A program made the position numbers and the translations under genes. A model generated the notes under the pieces. The model did not search any database, was not told the DNA's origin, and saw nothing but the letters and a program-made list of their open reading frames with translations. Below are positions 1-8,312 of a stretch of DNA of 64,000 bases, one piece after another. Every line of letters begins with the position of its first letter. Within the stretch, counting starts at the first letter, position 1. Source of the DNA: Erythrobacter sp. (GTDB lineage: Bacteria > Pseudomonadota > Alphaproteobacteria > Sphingomonadales > Sphingomonadaceae); NCBI GenBank assembly GCA_029937545.1, contig JAPYPR010000003.1, positions 124,001-188,000 of the forward strand, given 5' to 3'.

Positions 1-297
1 ACGAAGCGCAGCAAGCCATAGGCGATGACGTGGAAGACGATCGCCAACTTGGCCCCGATCGGCGGCACGCGGCGCGTGAACAGCCCGATGATTACGACCC
101 CGGCGGTCGGGATGTTGTAGAAGCCGGTGAAGATGCGCACAATCTGCCACAGGGAAAGTAGCGCCAGGCCCGCGCCCTGCGAGGAAATAGCTGTGGCGGC
201 TGCCGGACGCGCCGCGCGCCGACCACCAGTTCACGCCAGCGACCAGCGCCATCACGGCAACGCAGCTCGCCAGTGTCCAGATCAGAGTGTCCCCCAC
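1..297 (-). pseudogene. Sodium/sugar symporter (SSS family), internally deleted and running off the left edge
   Basis: Read on the minus strand from a GTG at 297, the frame gives a membrane helix followed by NWWSARGA and HSYFLAGRG, the conserved amino-terminal signature of SSS (SLC5-like) symporters. Near position 170 the sequence jumps, in another frame, to LALLSLWQIVRIFTGFYNIP followed by AGVVIIGLFTRR, which belongs to a late helix of the same family. About 400 residues of a usual 500-550 residue protein are missing and the frame is shifted at the junction, so no transporter can be made. The carboxy end lies outside the window. Whether the GTG was the original start is uncertain. Confidence 0.72.
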
Positions 298-419
298 GGG
301 CGATGCCTAGCCCGTGACTTCGGTGTGCCGCAATCGGGATCGCAAGGCGGAACGGCGAAGGTGGCGGTGCTGTCAGCCCATCACAACTTTTCTCAGCTCG
401 AACGTCCTCCTTGCGCACC

Positions 420-577
420 GATTGTGTTGAAAAAGTCGACCCCGCCACGTCGGAGGTCAAATTCGGGCAACAATGATTCAAAGTGAATTCGCCGCTTGAA
501 TCATTGAAACGATAAGCAACGCATCAAAGCTCTATTATTGCCGGCCAAAACGGGCGGCGGAGTTTTTCAACACAATA
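420..577. mobile_element. MITE-like element, left copy (158 bp)
   Basis: The element is bounded by 14-bp terminal inverted repeats (ATTGTGTTGAAAAA at the left, its reverse complement at the right) and has no coding capacity. It contains an internal palindrome at 474-503 (arms TGATTCAA and TTGAATCA). A second copy lies at 9781-9938 in inverted orientation, with 147 of 158 positions identical by hand alignment and no indel. I see no clear target-site duplication. It could be a MITE or the joined ends of a decayed insertion sequence; no transposase is in the window. Confidence 0.82.
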
Positions 578-801
578 GAGCCGATCGCTGACGGCGCATT
601 AAGCAATTCCAGACCAACCGAGGGGCGCTGCTTCCGGATAAGAAGGCTATGCGCATAATCCCATCCTCCAGAGAAACGCTCTTAGGCCATACGGTCAGGC
701 GGCATAGACCCTACTATCCTTGGGTAGGAACCCACACCAAACTTGAACGGACCTTCCGTCTTAGTTAGTCGACAATTCAGCGACGAATTTGGAAACTGCA
801 T

Positions 802-1563
802 TTGCACACCGAACTTTTTCTGAAGGGCCGTCTGCGGCACGAACTGGCCGCAGAAGAAAAGACCTGGCTCGAAGAAGCGGTCGGTCGCACTATCCGGCTC
901 GAGCCGCGGCAAACTCTGGTCGAACGCGGAGAGCGGATCGAGCATTCCTATTACATCATAGAAGGTACTGTCCTCCGCCATCTCGACGACCGGAAGGGTG
1001 AACGGCAGTTGGTCGGGTTGAACATTCCTGGTGACTTCGTCGACCTGCACGGCTTCCCGATGAAGCGGCTGGACCATAATACGGCGGCGGTCGGACATGT
1101 CCACCTGGCCGAGGTGCCGCATTCGGCCATTGGCAAGCTGGTCGAACGCTCAAGTCATCTCGCCCGCGCGTTGTGGTTTTCCACCTTGCTTGACGCGGCC
1201 ATGCATCGTGAATGGATTTTCCGGCTCGGACGGCTCAATGCTGAGGGGCGGATTGCCCACCTCATTTGCGAGATTATAGAACGGCACAAGTTCGTCGGGT
1301 TGTATGACGGTCGCAACCTGCCCGTTTGCTTGCTCCAGCGCGACTATGCCGAGGCGTGCGGTATCACGCCCGTCCATGCCAATCGTAGCTTTCGGATTAT
1401 GAAAGAACGCGGCGTGCTGGAACCGCATGGCGAAGGGCGCATCGAGATACTGGACGAGGCCGAGTTGAGACGGCTCGGCGAGTTTCGCGGGGATTATCTC
1501 TACGGCGAAGGTGCGCTGGCACTGGATTCCTTCGAGGACCGGGACGAGCAGGCTTCGCGATAA
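802..1563 (+). CDS. Crp/Fnr-family transcriptional regulator
   Basis: The 253-residue protein has an amino-terminal cyclic-nucleotide-binding-like beta barrel (about residues 10-120, with HSYYIIEGTV and NIPGDFVDLHGF). A dimerisation helix and a carboxy-terminal winged helix (about 160-225, LLQRDYAEACGITPVHANRS) follow. No Fnr-type cysteine cluster is seen, so the effector is not an obvious [4Fe-4S] cluster. The start is a TTG preceded by a weak GGAAA; ATG starts in frame would remove part of the barrel. It is the first gene inside the MITE-bracketed island and converges on the GT4 gene with a 64-bp overlap of coding ends. Control of the neighbouring glycosyltransferase genes is only inferred from position. 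Confidence 0.9.
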   Translation: MHTELFLKGRLRHELAAEEKTWLEEAVGRTIRLEPRQTLVERGERIEHSYYIIEGTVLRHLDDRKGERQLVGLNIPGDFVDLHGFPMKRLDHNTAAVGHVHLAEVPHSAIGKLVERSSHLARALWFSTLLDAAMHREWIFRLGRLNAEGRIAHLICEIIERHKFVGLYDGRNLPVCLLQRDYAEACGITPVHANRSFRIMKERGVLEPHGEGRIEILDEAELRRLGEFRGDYLYGEGALALDSFEDRDEQASR

Positions 1564-2579
1564 AGCTCCAGCGTCTCGCGTGCCATTCGCTGGGCGGAAA
1601 ACCGTTCTTCGAACCGGCGGCGAATGGTTGAGCGGTCGAACTGCAGCAATTCGTCCAACCTGTTGATCGCTTCGGCAACGCTATCGACGACAATACCCGT
1701 TAACCCGTCTTCGATCACTTCGGGTACGCTACCCCGGCGCCATGCTACGACCGGCGTCCCGCATGCCATCGCCTCGATCATCACCAAGCCGAAAGGTTCG
1801 GGCCAGTCGATGGGAAACACCAGCGCGGCTGCCTTGCTTAGAAAGTCCTGCTTCTGGGTATCATCGACACTCCCGACATGCCTGATCCGCTTATCCAGCG
1901 CGGGCAGTACAACCTCTTGGAAATAATCAGGGTTGCCCGGATCGATGGGGCCGGCAAGCTGCAAGTCCCGGCCTGTTGCACGCGCGAGTTCTATTGCGCG
2001 ATCCGGTCTCTTCTGATCCGTCATCCGGCCGAGGAATGCGAGGTATCCCCCGGATCCATCGCCCAAATGATATCGCTCTTTGGGCATGCCGTGATGCACC
2101 ACCCCCGCCAAGCTGCCCCCTGGCACCGCTTTGGCCTGTGCCTGCGAAATCGCGATGATCCGTTCCTGCGGGAATGCTTTAAAATGCTCCACGTGATCCG
2201 GCTCGTCGGCGCGCCAGTGGATCGTGCGGAACGCCGGGATGCCGAGGGCATCCGCCACAGCGCTCGCATGGGCCGAGCCATGCAAATGAATGATATCATG
2301 CGCTCCGCCATGGGTCAGCAAGTCGCGCAGCAATTGCGCCTCCAGCACCGCACGCAGGCCCGGTGGAACGGAGCCCTCTTCCTGCTCGTGCCATGACAAT
2401 GAACGGTAGTCGCCCACCTGTAGCACACCCGCAAGCGTGCGATCGGCCGACCCGAACAGGGTGACCTCGTGACCGTCATCGACCTGCGCCGCGGCAAGGT
2501 TCGCGATCACCCGCTCGGTTCCGCCGTAAGTGACGGGTGGGACCGGGTGAATGACAGGTGCGACGTGGGCTATACGCAT
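1500..2579 (-). CDS. GT4 family glycosyltransferase
   Basis: This is a GT-B fold glycosyltransferase of about 359 residues. The amino-terminal domain opens with RIAHVAPVIHPVPPVTYGGT, the glycine-rich loop of family 4 retaining enzymes. The carboxy-terminal donor-binding domain carries YLAFLGRMTDQKRPDRAIE and the EX7E-like segment EPFGLVMIEAMACGTPVVA. It lacks a signal peptide and is expected to work in the cytoplasm with a nucleotide sugar; donor and acceptor cannot be read from the sequence. I start at the ATG at 2579 because the family motif begins directly there. The gene is divergent from the sucrose-phosphate-synthase-like gene (80 bp apart) and overlaps the 3' end of the Crp-like gene. 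Confidence 0.92.
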   Translation of the reverse strand: MRIAHVAPVIHPVPPVTYGGTERVIANLAAAQVDDGHEVTLFGSADRTLAGVLQVGDYRSLSWHEQEEGSVPPGLRAVLEAQLLRDLLTHGGAHDIIHLHGSAHASAVADALGIPAFRTIHWRADEPDHVEHFKAFPQERIIAISQAQAKAVPGGSLAGVVHHGMPKERYHLGDGSGGYLAFLGRMTDQKRPDRAIELARATGRDLQLAGPIDPGNPDYFQEVVLPALDKRIRHVGSVDDTQKQDFLSKAAALVFPIDWPEPFGLVMIEAMACGTPVVAWRRGSVPEVIEDGLTGIVVDSVAEAINRLDELLQFDRSTIRRRFEERFSAQRMARETLELYREACSSRSSKESSASAPSP

Positions 2580-2659
2580 GAAAGCAACATTTATCACCTT
2601 GATTGTCAGGAACTTGGGACAGTCACGGGCATCGGTACCTGCAGATCCGGAGCCCGTCG

Positions 2660-4702
2660 ATGTTTGTTTGTCATATTGCCCTGCAAGGCTGCCTCACGCT
2701 GTCCGATGTCCCCTATGGTATCAATGCGGATACCGGTGGCCACATCACCTATCTGCTCGAACTGGCCTGTGCGAGCGCGCACGATCCGGCCATCGACCGT
2801 ATCCACATCGTCACCCGCGGTTTTGCCGACGCGAAGCTGGGCATGCGGTTCGAAGCACAATGCGCCGAGGCGAAGGGCAAGATAAGGCTCGTCCGGCTGG
2901 ATGATGGCGACCCGTCGTACCTGCCTAAAGAGGCCTTGCACGAACGTCATGACGAACTGTGCGAGGCGTTCCTAGCTTACCTGAAAGATCTCGACCGTAA
3001 GCCCGACGTTATCCACGCGCATTATGCCGATGCCGGTATTCTCGCCCGTAAAGCCAAGGAAGACCTTGGCATTCCCTATGTCTTCACCGGCCACTCGCTT
3101 GGCGCGGTCAAGCGCGAAGTCAATGGTGGCGCCGACGCAAGCTTGCGGTCGCGCATCGATGTCGAAGAGCGGGCATTGGCTCTTGCCGCCGCGGTGATAG
3201 CAAGTTCGCGTGACGAGGCGGAGGCGCAATACGCCCATTACGACTCCATCGAAGCGGGGCGCATCCGCGTCATCCCGCCCGGCTGCGACCTTACGCGGTT
3301 CGAAAGCGCGCTGCCCTCGGACAAGGTGCGCGCGGATCTGGCGCGGTTCCTGCGCGATCCGGCCAAGCCCATGCTGCTCGCCATTGCCCGGCCTGTTCGT
3401 AAAAAGAACCTGCTAGGACTGGTGGAGGCCTACGCCGGGGACCCGGAATTGCAGGACGCCGCCAACCTGGTGATCGTTGCGGGCTGCCGCTCCCTGCTCG
3501 GCGATCTGGAAACGGAATGCCGAGAGGTCATCCAGGAGCTGATCGAGGCTGTCGACCGGCATGATCTATACGGCAAAGTCGCTTATCCCAAGCACCATGA
3601 ACCCACCGATATCCCGGCCTACTATGCCCTGGCCCGTGAGAGCGGTGGCGTGTTCGTGAACCCAGCACTCAACGAGCCTTTCGGCCTGACGCTGCTGGAA
3701 GCGGCCGCGTCGCGCCTGCCAGTGGTTGCAACCGACAGCGGCGGCCCGAACGATATCGTGGAACGCTGCAATAATGGCGAACTCGTCTGCCCGCGCGATC
3801 CGCTGGCGATTGCCGCTGCCTGCCGGGAGATCGTGACGGACAGGCGAAGGTGGGTGCGTTACGCCACCGCGGGGGTGGAAGCGGTTGCGGCCTACGACTG
3901 GAATGCTCATCGCGACCGGTATCATCGCCTCTTGCGTGAATTGATCGGCCCGCTGGAACCAGCCCCGCACTGGGACCGGATCCTGATCTGCGATATCGAC
4001 AACACCCTGCTGGGCGACCGGGAAGCCCTGCGCGAATTCCTCGACTGGCAAGCCGAACAATCAGGCCATATCGCGCTCGGGATCGCGACGGGTCGCAGTT
4101 TCCATAGTGCGCAAGCAATCCTTGCAGCGGAAGGCGTACCGACACCCGATGTCATCATCAGCAGCGTGGGCACCCGCATCCATTGGTACGACCGAAACGA
4201 GCGCCGTTTTTCGGAAGATAAGAGCTGGCGGCGCCGGGTGGAGGATGCCTGGCAGGAAGATGCGGTTCGTGAGGTTACAGATACACTCGGGCTGCGGCAG
4301 CAAGCTTTGCTAGAACAGCACAGTGGGAAAACCAGCTTCTTCCTCGACCAGCATGATCCCGAGGTTATCGACCACGCGTTCAGGAAAGCAGGTTTGCGCG
4401 TGGAGATCGTGGCCAGCCATGGTCGCTATCTGGATGTTCTGTCCGAAGGCGCTGGCAAGGGGCCGGCGGTCGTCCATGTGGCGGACACGCTTTCAATGAC
4501 TCAGTCGCGTGTTGTGGTCGCAGGCGATAGCGGGAACGACCTTACCATGCTGCGCGCCTGTCCATTTCCAATCGTGGTCGGCAATGCGAGCGACGGATTG
4601 GCGCAGGACCCGTCCTTGTCCCACGCCTATTGGGCAAAAGGATGCTATGCAGCCGGCGTTCTGGAAGGCGTCCGGCACTACCAGGCGCAAGGCAGTTGGT
4701 GA
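2660..4702 (+). CDS. Fused sucrose-phosphate synthase / sucrose-phosphatase-like enzyme (GT4 + HAD-IIB)
   Basis: The 680-residue protein joins a GT4 domain (about 1-430) to a HAD-IIB phosphatase (about 440-680). The GT part has the sucrose synthase/SPS hallmark INADTGGHITYLLELA, then HAHYADAG, FTGHSLGAVKRE, RVIPPGCDLTRF and NEPFGLTLLEAAASRLPVVA. The phosphatase part has DIDNTLLGD (nucleophile D445, general acid D447), GIATGRS and VVVAGDSGNDLTML, and ends with AYWAKGCYAAGVLEG as in sucrose-phosphatases. The likely reaction is glycosyl transfer to a sugar phosphate followed by dephosphorylation, giving sucrose or a related non-reducing disaccharide. Mannosylfructose or glucosylglycerol chemistry cannot be excluded. 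The ATG at 2660 follows GGAG with good spacing. The stop codon is shared with the next start (GTGA). Confidence 0.88.
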   Translation: MFVCHIALQGCLTLSDVPYGINADTGGHITYLLELACASAHDPAIDRIHIVTRGFADAKLGMRFEAQCAEAKGKIRLVRLDDGDPSYLPKEALHERHDELCEAFLAYLKDLDRKPDVIHAHYADAGILARKAKEDLGIPYVFTGHSLGAVKREVNGGADASLRSRIDVEERALALAAAVIASSRDEAEAQYAHYDSIEAGRIRVIPPGCDLTRFESALPSDKVRADLARFLRDPAKPMLLAIARPVRKKNLLGLVEAYAGDPELQDAANLVIVAGCRSLLGDLETECREVIQELIEAVDRHDLYGKVAYPKHHEPTDIPAYYALARESGGVFVNPALNEPFGLTLLEAAASRLPVVATDSGGPNDIVERCNNGELVCPRDPLAIAAACREIVTDRRRWVRYATAGVEAVAAYDWNAHRDRYHRLLRELIGPLEPAPHWDRILICDIDNTLLGDREALREFLDWQAEQSGHIALGIATGRSFHSAQAILAAEGVPTPDVIISSVGTRIHWYDRNERRFSEDKSWRRRVEDAWQEDAVREVTDTLGLRQQALLEQHSGKTSFFLDQHDPEVIDHAFRKAGLRVEIVASHGRYLDVLSEGAGKGPAVVHVADTLSMTQSRVVVAGDSGNDLTMLRACPFPIVVGNASDGLAQDPSLSHAYWAKGCYAAGVLEGVRHYQAQGSW

Positions 4703-5586
4703 GTACGTATCGTTCCGTTTCGGTGCTCACGCTGGTACGCGGGCGGCAGCAGCATCTCGATCATCTGATTGCAGGTCTCGAGGCCCAGACGTTCCCGCCC
4801 GACGAACTGGTGGTCGCCTACATGCAGGACGAGCCGCCACGAATTGAAACCGATGGACGCTTCCTCGTCCGCTGCGTGCAGGTACCGGGCGAACCCATGC
4901 CGCTCGCTGCCGCGCGAAACCGTGCGGCGGAACTCGCGGAAAGCGATGTTCTGGCTTTCCTCGACGTCGATTGCATTCCCGATCCGGAATTCGTGCGCCG
5001 CGCGGTGGAAGCTCATGTTCACGATAAAGAGGGCGTTTTCCTGCCCGAAGTCCGCTACCTGCCCGGCAGCGACGCCGGCTGGCTCGCGTCGAACGGGGCC
5101 CCTGATTACTACCTGCTGGCCAGCACAGGCGTGCGCCACCCCAGCAAGCGACCCTTGAACGATACCTCCTTCGACTCAATTGCGGATTTCGGCGAATTGT
5201 GGGGGCTGGCTTTCATCATGTCCTCCGAGACCTGGGCTGCGGCTGGAGGAATGGACGAGGATTACATCGGCTATGGCGCCGAAGAAACAGATCTTGGCCA
5301 GCGTCTGAAGCTTGCAGGCGCGCGCATGTACTGGCTGGGCGGAACGATCTGCTTCCACCAGCACCACCACGTACACAAGCCGCCCTTGCAGCATTTCGAT
5401 ACCATCATCCGCAACGCCCGACTTTACCGCAGCCGCTGGGGCGAGTGGTGCATGCAGTACTGGCTGGACGATTTCGAGCGGCGCGGACTGGTGAAGCGGT
5501 CCGAGGCATGCCTCGAGGTTGTGCGCCAGCCCACGGCGAGCGAAATCGTGGAAACCCGGCAGGGTGCCGACGTGCTTTTCAGCTGA
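4699..5586 (+). CDS. GT2 family glycosyltransferase with Glyco_transf_7C-type domain
   Basis: The 295-residue GT-A enzyme begins SVSVLTLVRGRQQHLDHLI, as in family 2. It has the metal/nucleotide motif FLDVDCIPD (a DxD-like segment) and then WGLAFIMSSETWAAAGGMDE followed by GYGAEETDLGQRLKLAG, the acceptor-side motif of galactosyltransferase-like (7C) domains. No membrane helix is evident. I choose GTG at 4699, not the upstream ATG, because it overlaps the preceding stop as GTGA, which implies translational coupling to the SPS-like gene. The last 8 bp overlap the convergent MurG-like gene. A role in further glycosylating the product of the upstream enzyme is possible but unproven. Confidence 0.9.
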   Translation: MSTYRSVSVLTLVRGRQQHLDHLIAGLEAQTFPPDELVVAYMQDEPPRIETDGRFLVRCVQVPGEPMPLAAARNRAAELAESDVLAFLDVDCIPDPEFVRRAVEAHVHDKEGVFLPEVRYLPGSDAGWLASNGAPDYYLLASTGVRHPSKRPLNDTSFDSIADFGELWGLAFIMSSETWAAAGGMDEDYIGYGAEETDLGQRLKLAGARMYWLGGTICFHQHHHVHKPPLQHFDTIIRNARLYRSRWGEWCMQYWLDDFERRGLVKRSEACLEVVRQPTASEIVETRQGADVLFS

Positions 5587-6682
5587 CCGCCCAAAGGCGG
5601 GTTGCCTGTTCCGCCAGCCAATGCGCTGCTTTGCGCGCGGCATCATCGTCATGCAGCGATGCAAGAACACTGGCATCAAGCGCGTCGGTATCAGAGAGAG
5701 CGCGCTGCCATTCGGGGATTGAGGCGGGCCAGATCTCCCGATAGGTCGCCGCGCCCAGGCGCTCCAGCTCTCTGGCCTTGGCTTGCTGCTCGTCGAAATA
5801 ACGCCATTCGGGGATGCACAGAAAATGCTTGGCCGCCCGTGCGATCTCGTGGACCGTATTGTCGCCGGCCGAAGCAATCACGCGATCGGCGGCGCACAGG
5901 TAATCGGTCAAGTTGTCGATCCAGCCCAGCTCGCGCAGGTTTCCGAAATCGGTCTCGTGCCCCTCCCGATGTACAGGTCCGGCGACTAGCCATTGCGTCG
6001 CCGCCTCCGCACGCGCGGCGACCGTGAGGGGGGCGTAAGGAGTACCCGACCCTCCGCCACCGGCAATCACCAGCGTGATGGCCTTATCTTCAGGCAAGCC
6101 GAGCTTGGCGCGCGCCTCCCCTTTCTCTCGCAGGGGCGCGCGGGTGGTACACAGGCCGCCAGTGTAAAATGTGCGATCGCGAAGGCGCGGCGGGTAGCTC
6201 GCCTGTTCGATCCGCTCATCGAACGGGGCTAGCATGGCGACACAGGCCTCGTAGCCCGCGACATGACCGACATCCTCACGGTCACCGTGCATCCTGATGG
6301 TCACGGCTGGCACGCTCATGATGCGTGACAGCAGGGCGATCTCCGCCGAAACGTCGATGACGAACAGCGCCGGGTCCGCTTCGCGCAGCGTCTGCGCGAT
6401 CAATCCCATATGCTGGCGCATTTCCTCCACGCCGAGTGGGACGCAGTGCATCACTTCCGGAGTCGGCTGGTCGTGCAGCGCCGGACTGCGCGAGGGCGCG
6501 CCAATCATGTTCGGCAGCTCGACCATGGTCGCATCGCGCGGTCGATCGTCGAACTGCGAGGGCGCTGCCGTCATGATAATGACAGGCCGATCTTCCGGGA
6601 TGTGCTCGAGGATAGCCATGATCCGGTTGGCATGGCCGCGGCCCTGATGGTGCGCGAAAAAGGCCAGTGGACGTTCGCTCAT
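5579..6682 (-). CDS. MurG/GT28-like glycosyltransferase
   Basis: The 367-residue protein starts RPLAFFAHHQGRGHANRIMA, the GHxxR-type glycine loop of GT28/MurG-like enzymes that remodel lipids or antibiotics. It ends with a donor-binding domain (TLVIAGGGGSGTP, WIDNLTDYLCAADRVIASAG, then DNTVHEIARAAKHFLCIPE). It is not MurG itself: the MurG signature segments are absent and it sits far from any division cluster. It is the last gene of a six-gene minus-strand operon; its ATG overlaps the stop of the upstream small gene by 4 bp. The sugar and acceptor are unknown. Confidence 0.85.
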   Translation of the reverse strand: MSERPLAFFAHHQGRGHANRIMAILEHIPEDRPVIIMTAAPSQFDDRPRDATMVELPNMIGAPSRSPALHDQPTPEVMHCVPLGVEEMRQHMGLIAQTLREADPALFVIDVSAEIALLSRIMSVPAVTIRMHGDREDVGHVAGYEACVAMLAPFDERIEQASYPPRLRDRTFYTGGLCTTRAPLREKGEARAKLGLPEDKAITLVIAGGGGSGTPYAPLTVAARAEAATQWLVAGPVHREGHETDFGNLRELGWIDNLTDYLCAADRVIASAGDNTVHEIARAAKHFLCIPEWRYFDEQQAKARELERLGAATYREIWPASIPEWQRALSDTDALDASVLASLHDDDAARKAAHWLAEQATRLWAVS

Positions 6683-6924
6683 TCCTGTTCCTTTTTCTCC
6701 ACCTGCCGGCCACTATCCCGCGATGGATTCACGATACGATCGGCAGTCCAGTTCTCGCTGAGCCGAACCTTGGGATTGGGGGCACACCAGATTTCGCCGG
6801 TCGCATCGATCGCGGTCACCCAGATAAGGTTGTGCTCTATCCCGTAATCGATAACGGCGAAGGCAAGCCCAGCGCCGCGATCGATGACGTGCACGGGAAG
6901 CGGGGGGTTCAGCTGCGTGAACAT
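6679..6924 (-). CDS. Small conserved hypothetical protein
   Basis: This is a soluble protein of about 81 residues beginning MFTQLNPPLPVHVIDRG, with AFAVIDYGIEHNLIWVTAI and GEIWCAPNPKVRLSENWT. I recognise the pattern from small uncharacterised bacterial proteins and cannot assign a function. A TTG at 6963 overlapping the previous stop would add 13 residues; I prefer the ATG at 6924, which has GGACGG about 10 nt upstream. It sits between a membrane protein gene and the MurG-like gene in the six-gene operon, overlapping the latter by 4 bp. Confidence 0.75.
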   Translation of the reverse strand: MFTQLNPPLPVHVIDRGAGLAFAVIDYGIEHNLIWVTAIDATGEIWCAPNPKVRLSENWTADRIVNPSRDSGRQVEKKEQE

Positions 6925-6959
6925 GTCAGTAAATCCGTCCGAGTGAAGGAGGGTCGCTT

Positions 6960-7451
6960 TCAAACATCGTCGTGCGGCGTGAGCTTGGCGATCAGCGACC
7001 GCACGGTGCCGAACAGCATGGTGACCATAGCGACAAGTCCAGCGCTAAGGACCACCACGATCCAGTACAGAACCTTGTAAAGCATCGGAAACCAGTTTTC
7101 CGGCACGTCGTCGAATTCGCCTATCGGCATGGTCATCAAGAGCAGCATGACGACGGCGCCGCCGAGGAGGACGGTCGACAGCACCGCAATGCGATAGATC
7201 CGGTTGTACATTTGGAGGTCGAACTCCGCATCGGCGCGCCTGACGAGACCGAGCAAGGTCAGCATCAGGGCCAGCGTCGTGGCCGCACTCCCGGCGATGG
7301 CACTGCCGAGATAAAGTGCCGGACTGGATAGCGCCGAGATCATGTCTCGCGCTTCGAGCGAGGAATAAATCGCGCCCGAAGCAAAGTGTCCGGCCAGCCC
7401 GACAAGCAGGATCATGCCGGCCGAACTGGTCGGCAGGGCAGTGTGTTTCAT
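6960..7451 (-). CDS. DUF2721-like integral membrane protein
   Basis: The 163-residue protein has four predicted membrane segments (around SAGMILLVGLAGHFASGAIY, ALYLGSAIAGSAATTLALML, IAVLSTVLLGGAVVMLLL and VLYWIVVVLSAGLVAMVTML). A polar loop after the second segment contains RADAEFDLQMYNRIYRI. This layout resembles DUF2721 proteins, which have no known activity. The ATG at 7451 overlaps the upstream stop (ATGA), so it is translationally coupled to the small membrane protein before it. Longer upstream extensions in the same frame are arginine-rich and look spurious. Confidence 0.72.
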   Translation of the reverse strand: MKHTALPTSSAGMILLVGLAGHFASGAIYSSLEARDMISALSSPALYLGSAIAGSAATTLALMLTLLGLVRRADAEFDLQMYNRIYRIAVLSTVLLGGAVVMLLLMTMPIGEFDDVPENWFPMLYKVLYWIVVVLSAGLVAMVTMLFGTVRSLIAKLTPHDDV

Positions 7452-7729
7452 GCCGATTCTCCAGCATCCTTTACGGGTTGCTTCCGTTCGCCTTTTTGCG
7501 GACCGAGATAGCGATACACGCCCCACAGGTTAATCAGCAGCAGGGCGATATTCTGCCAGCCGATCCCGTCGGCATCGTCGCTGAGGAATCCCCATGCCGT
7601 CAGCGCCAGCGAGGAGGTGACGAAGAGTACGAAGGCCCACCCCGTCACGCGCGCACTGACATTCGTCGCCACGATCAGAGCTGCGATTACGGCTGCGATG
7701 GCACCGTACCATTCGAGAACGTCAAGCAT
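7448..7729 (-). CDS. CBU_0592-like small membrane protein
   Basis: The 93-residue protein has three hydrophobic segments (YGAIAAVIAALIVATNV, GWAFVLFVTSSLALTAWGFL and WQNIALLLINLWGVYRYLG) followed by a charged tail. Size and topology match the CBU_0592-type family, whose members often end with LLxxNxxGVYRWL-like residues. Its function is unknown. It starts 5 bp downstream of the DUF1989 stop and overlaps the next membrane gene by 4 bp. Confidence 0.75.
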   Translation of the reverse strand: MLDVLEWYGAIAAVIAALIVATNVSARVTGWAFVLFVTSSLALTAWGFLSDDADGIGWQNIALLLINLWGVYRYLGPQKGERKQPVKDAGESA

Positions 7730-7733
7730 CGCC

Positions 7734-8312
7734 TCAGCCCCTCACGTCGTAATCGATGGGTTTGAACGTTCCGCCGTTCGAGGCGTAAGCCGCGCACGCG
7801 GTGAGCCCTATCACAAGGTCCATCTCAGCCCGGAAACGGGTGAAGGTGCCGGGCGGAGATTGCGGCGGATCGACCGAAAGCGTGCCGTCGCTGGCGACCG
7901 GTACATTCATGAACACATTGAAGGCGGTGGGTATATCGCCGGGCTCGATGCCATATGGCTCCAGCGCTTCGGCCAGGTTTCCGAAACAGCCGCGGTGGAC
8001 CGGCTTGTCCGGGTAGAAGTGGCGGAACGTATCCTTCGAACAGGGCGTCAGAAGGAAGTCGTGCGCGGGCGCGGTGTCTTCGAGGATGGTGAGCATGGGG
8101 TTCGACCGGTTCGACCAAAGACGCGCGCCGGTCGTCAGCATGATCCGTTCCTCGTAATCGAACGTCCTTCCGTTGGAGAGGATTTCTGCTGGATCGGCCC
8201 GCGATACGGCCAGTAGGTCACTGACTTGCCCGCCCTCTGGATCGATCACGGTCAGCACCTGCCCTTTCGACAATTCGATGGCGATCCCGGTGCGTGGTTC
8301 GATACGGGTCAT
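7734..8312 (-). CDS. DUF1989 / urea-carboxylase-associated family protein
   Basis: The 192-residue protein carries the family pattern: GGQVSDLLAVS near the start, SNPMLTILEDT followed by HDFLLTPCSKDTF, CFGNLAEALEPYGI, NVFMNVPV and an end segment with GLTACAAYASNGG. Conserved His, Cys and Asn positions suggest a metal site. Family members occur beside urea carboxylase, and I recall a relative in diazeniumdiolate siderophore loci; that link is from memory and not proven here. The ATG at 8312 overlaps the YcgG-like stop (ATGA), so the pair is translationally coupled. No urea carboxylase or allophanate hydrolase gene is in the window, which argues against a urea role. Confidence 0.9.
   Translation of the reverse strand: MTRIEPRTGIAIELSKGQVLTVIDPEGGQVSDLLAVSRADPAEILSNGRTFDYEERIMLTTGARLWSNRSNPMLTILEDTAPAHDFLLTPCSKDTFRHFYPDKPVHRGCFGNLAEALEPYGIEPGDIPTAFNVFMNVPVASDGTLSVDPPQSPPGTFTRFRAEMDLVIGLTACAAYASNGGTFKPIDYDVRG

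Noticed and set aside
5579..6682. Calling the GT28-like gene murG
   Set aside because: The peptidoglycan enzyme's own motifs and its division-gene neighbours are missing.
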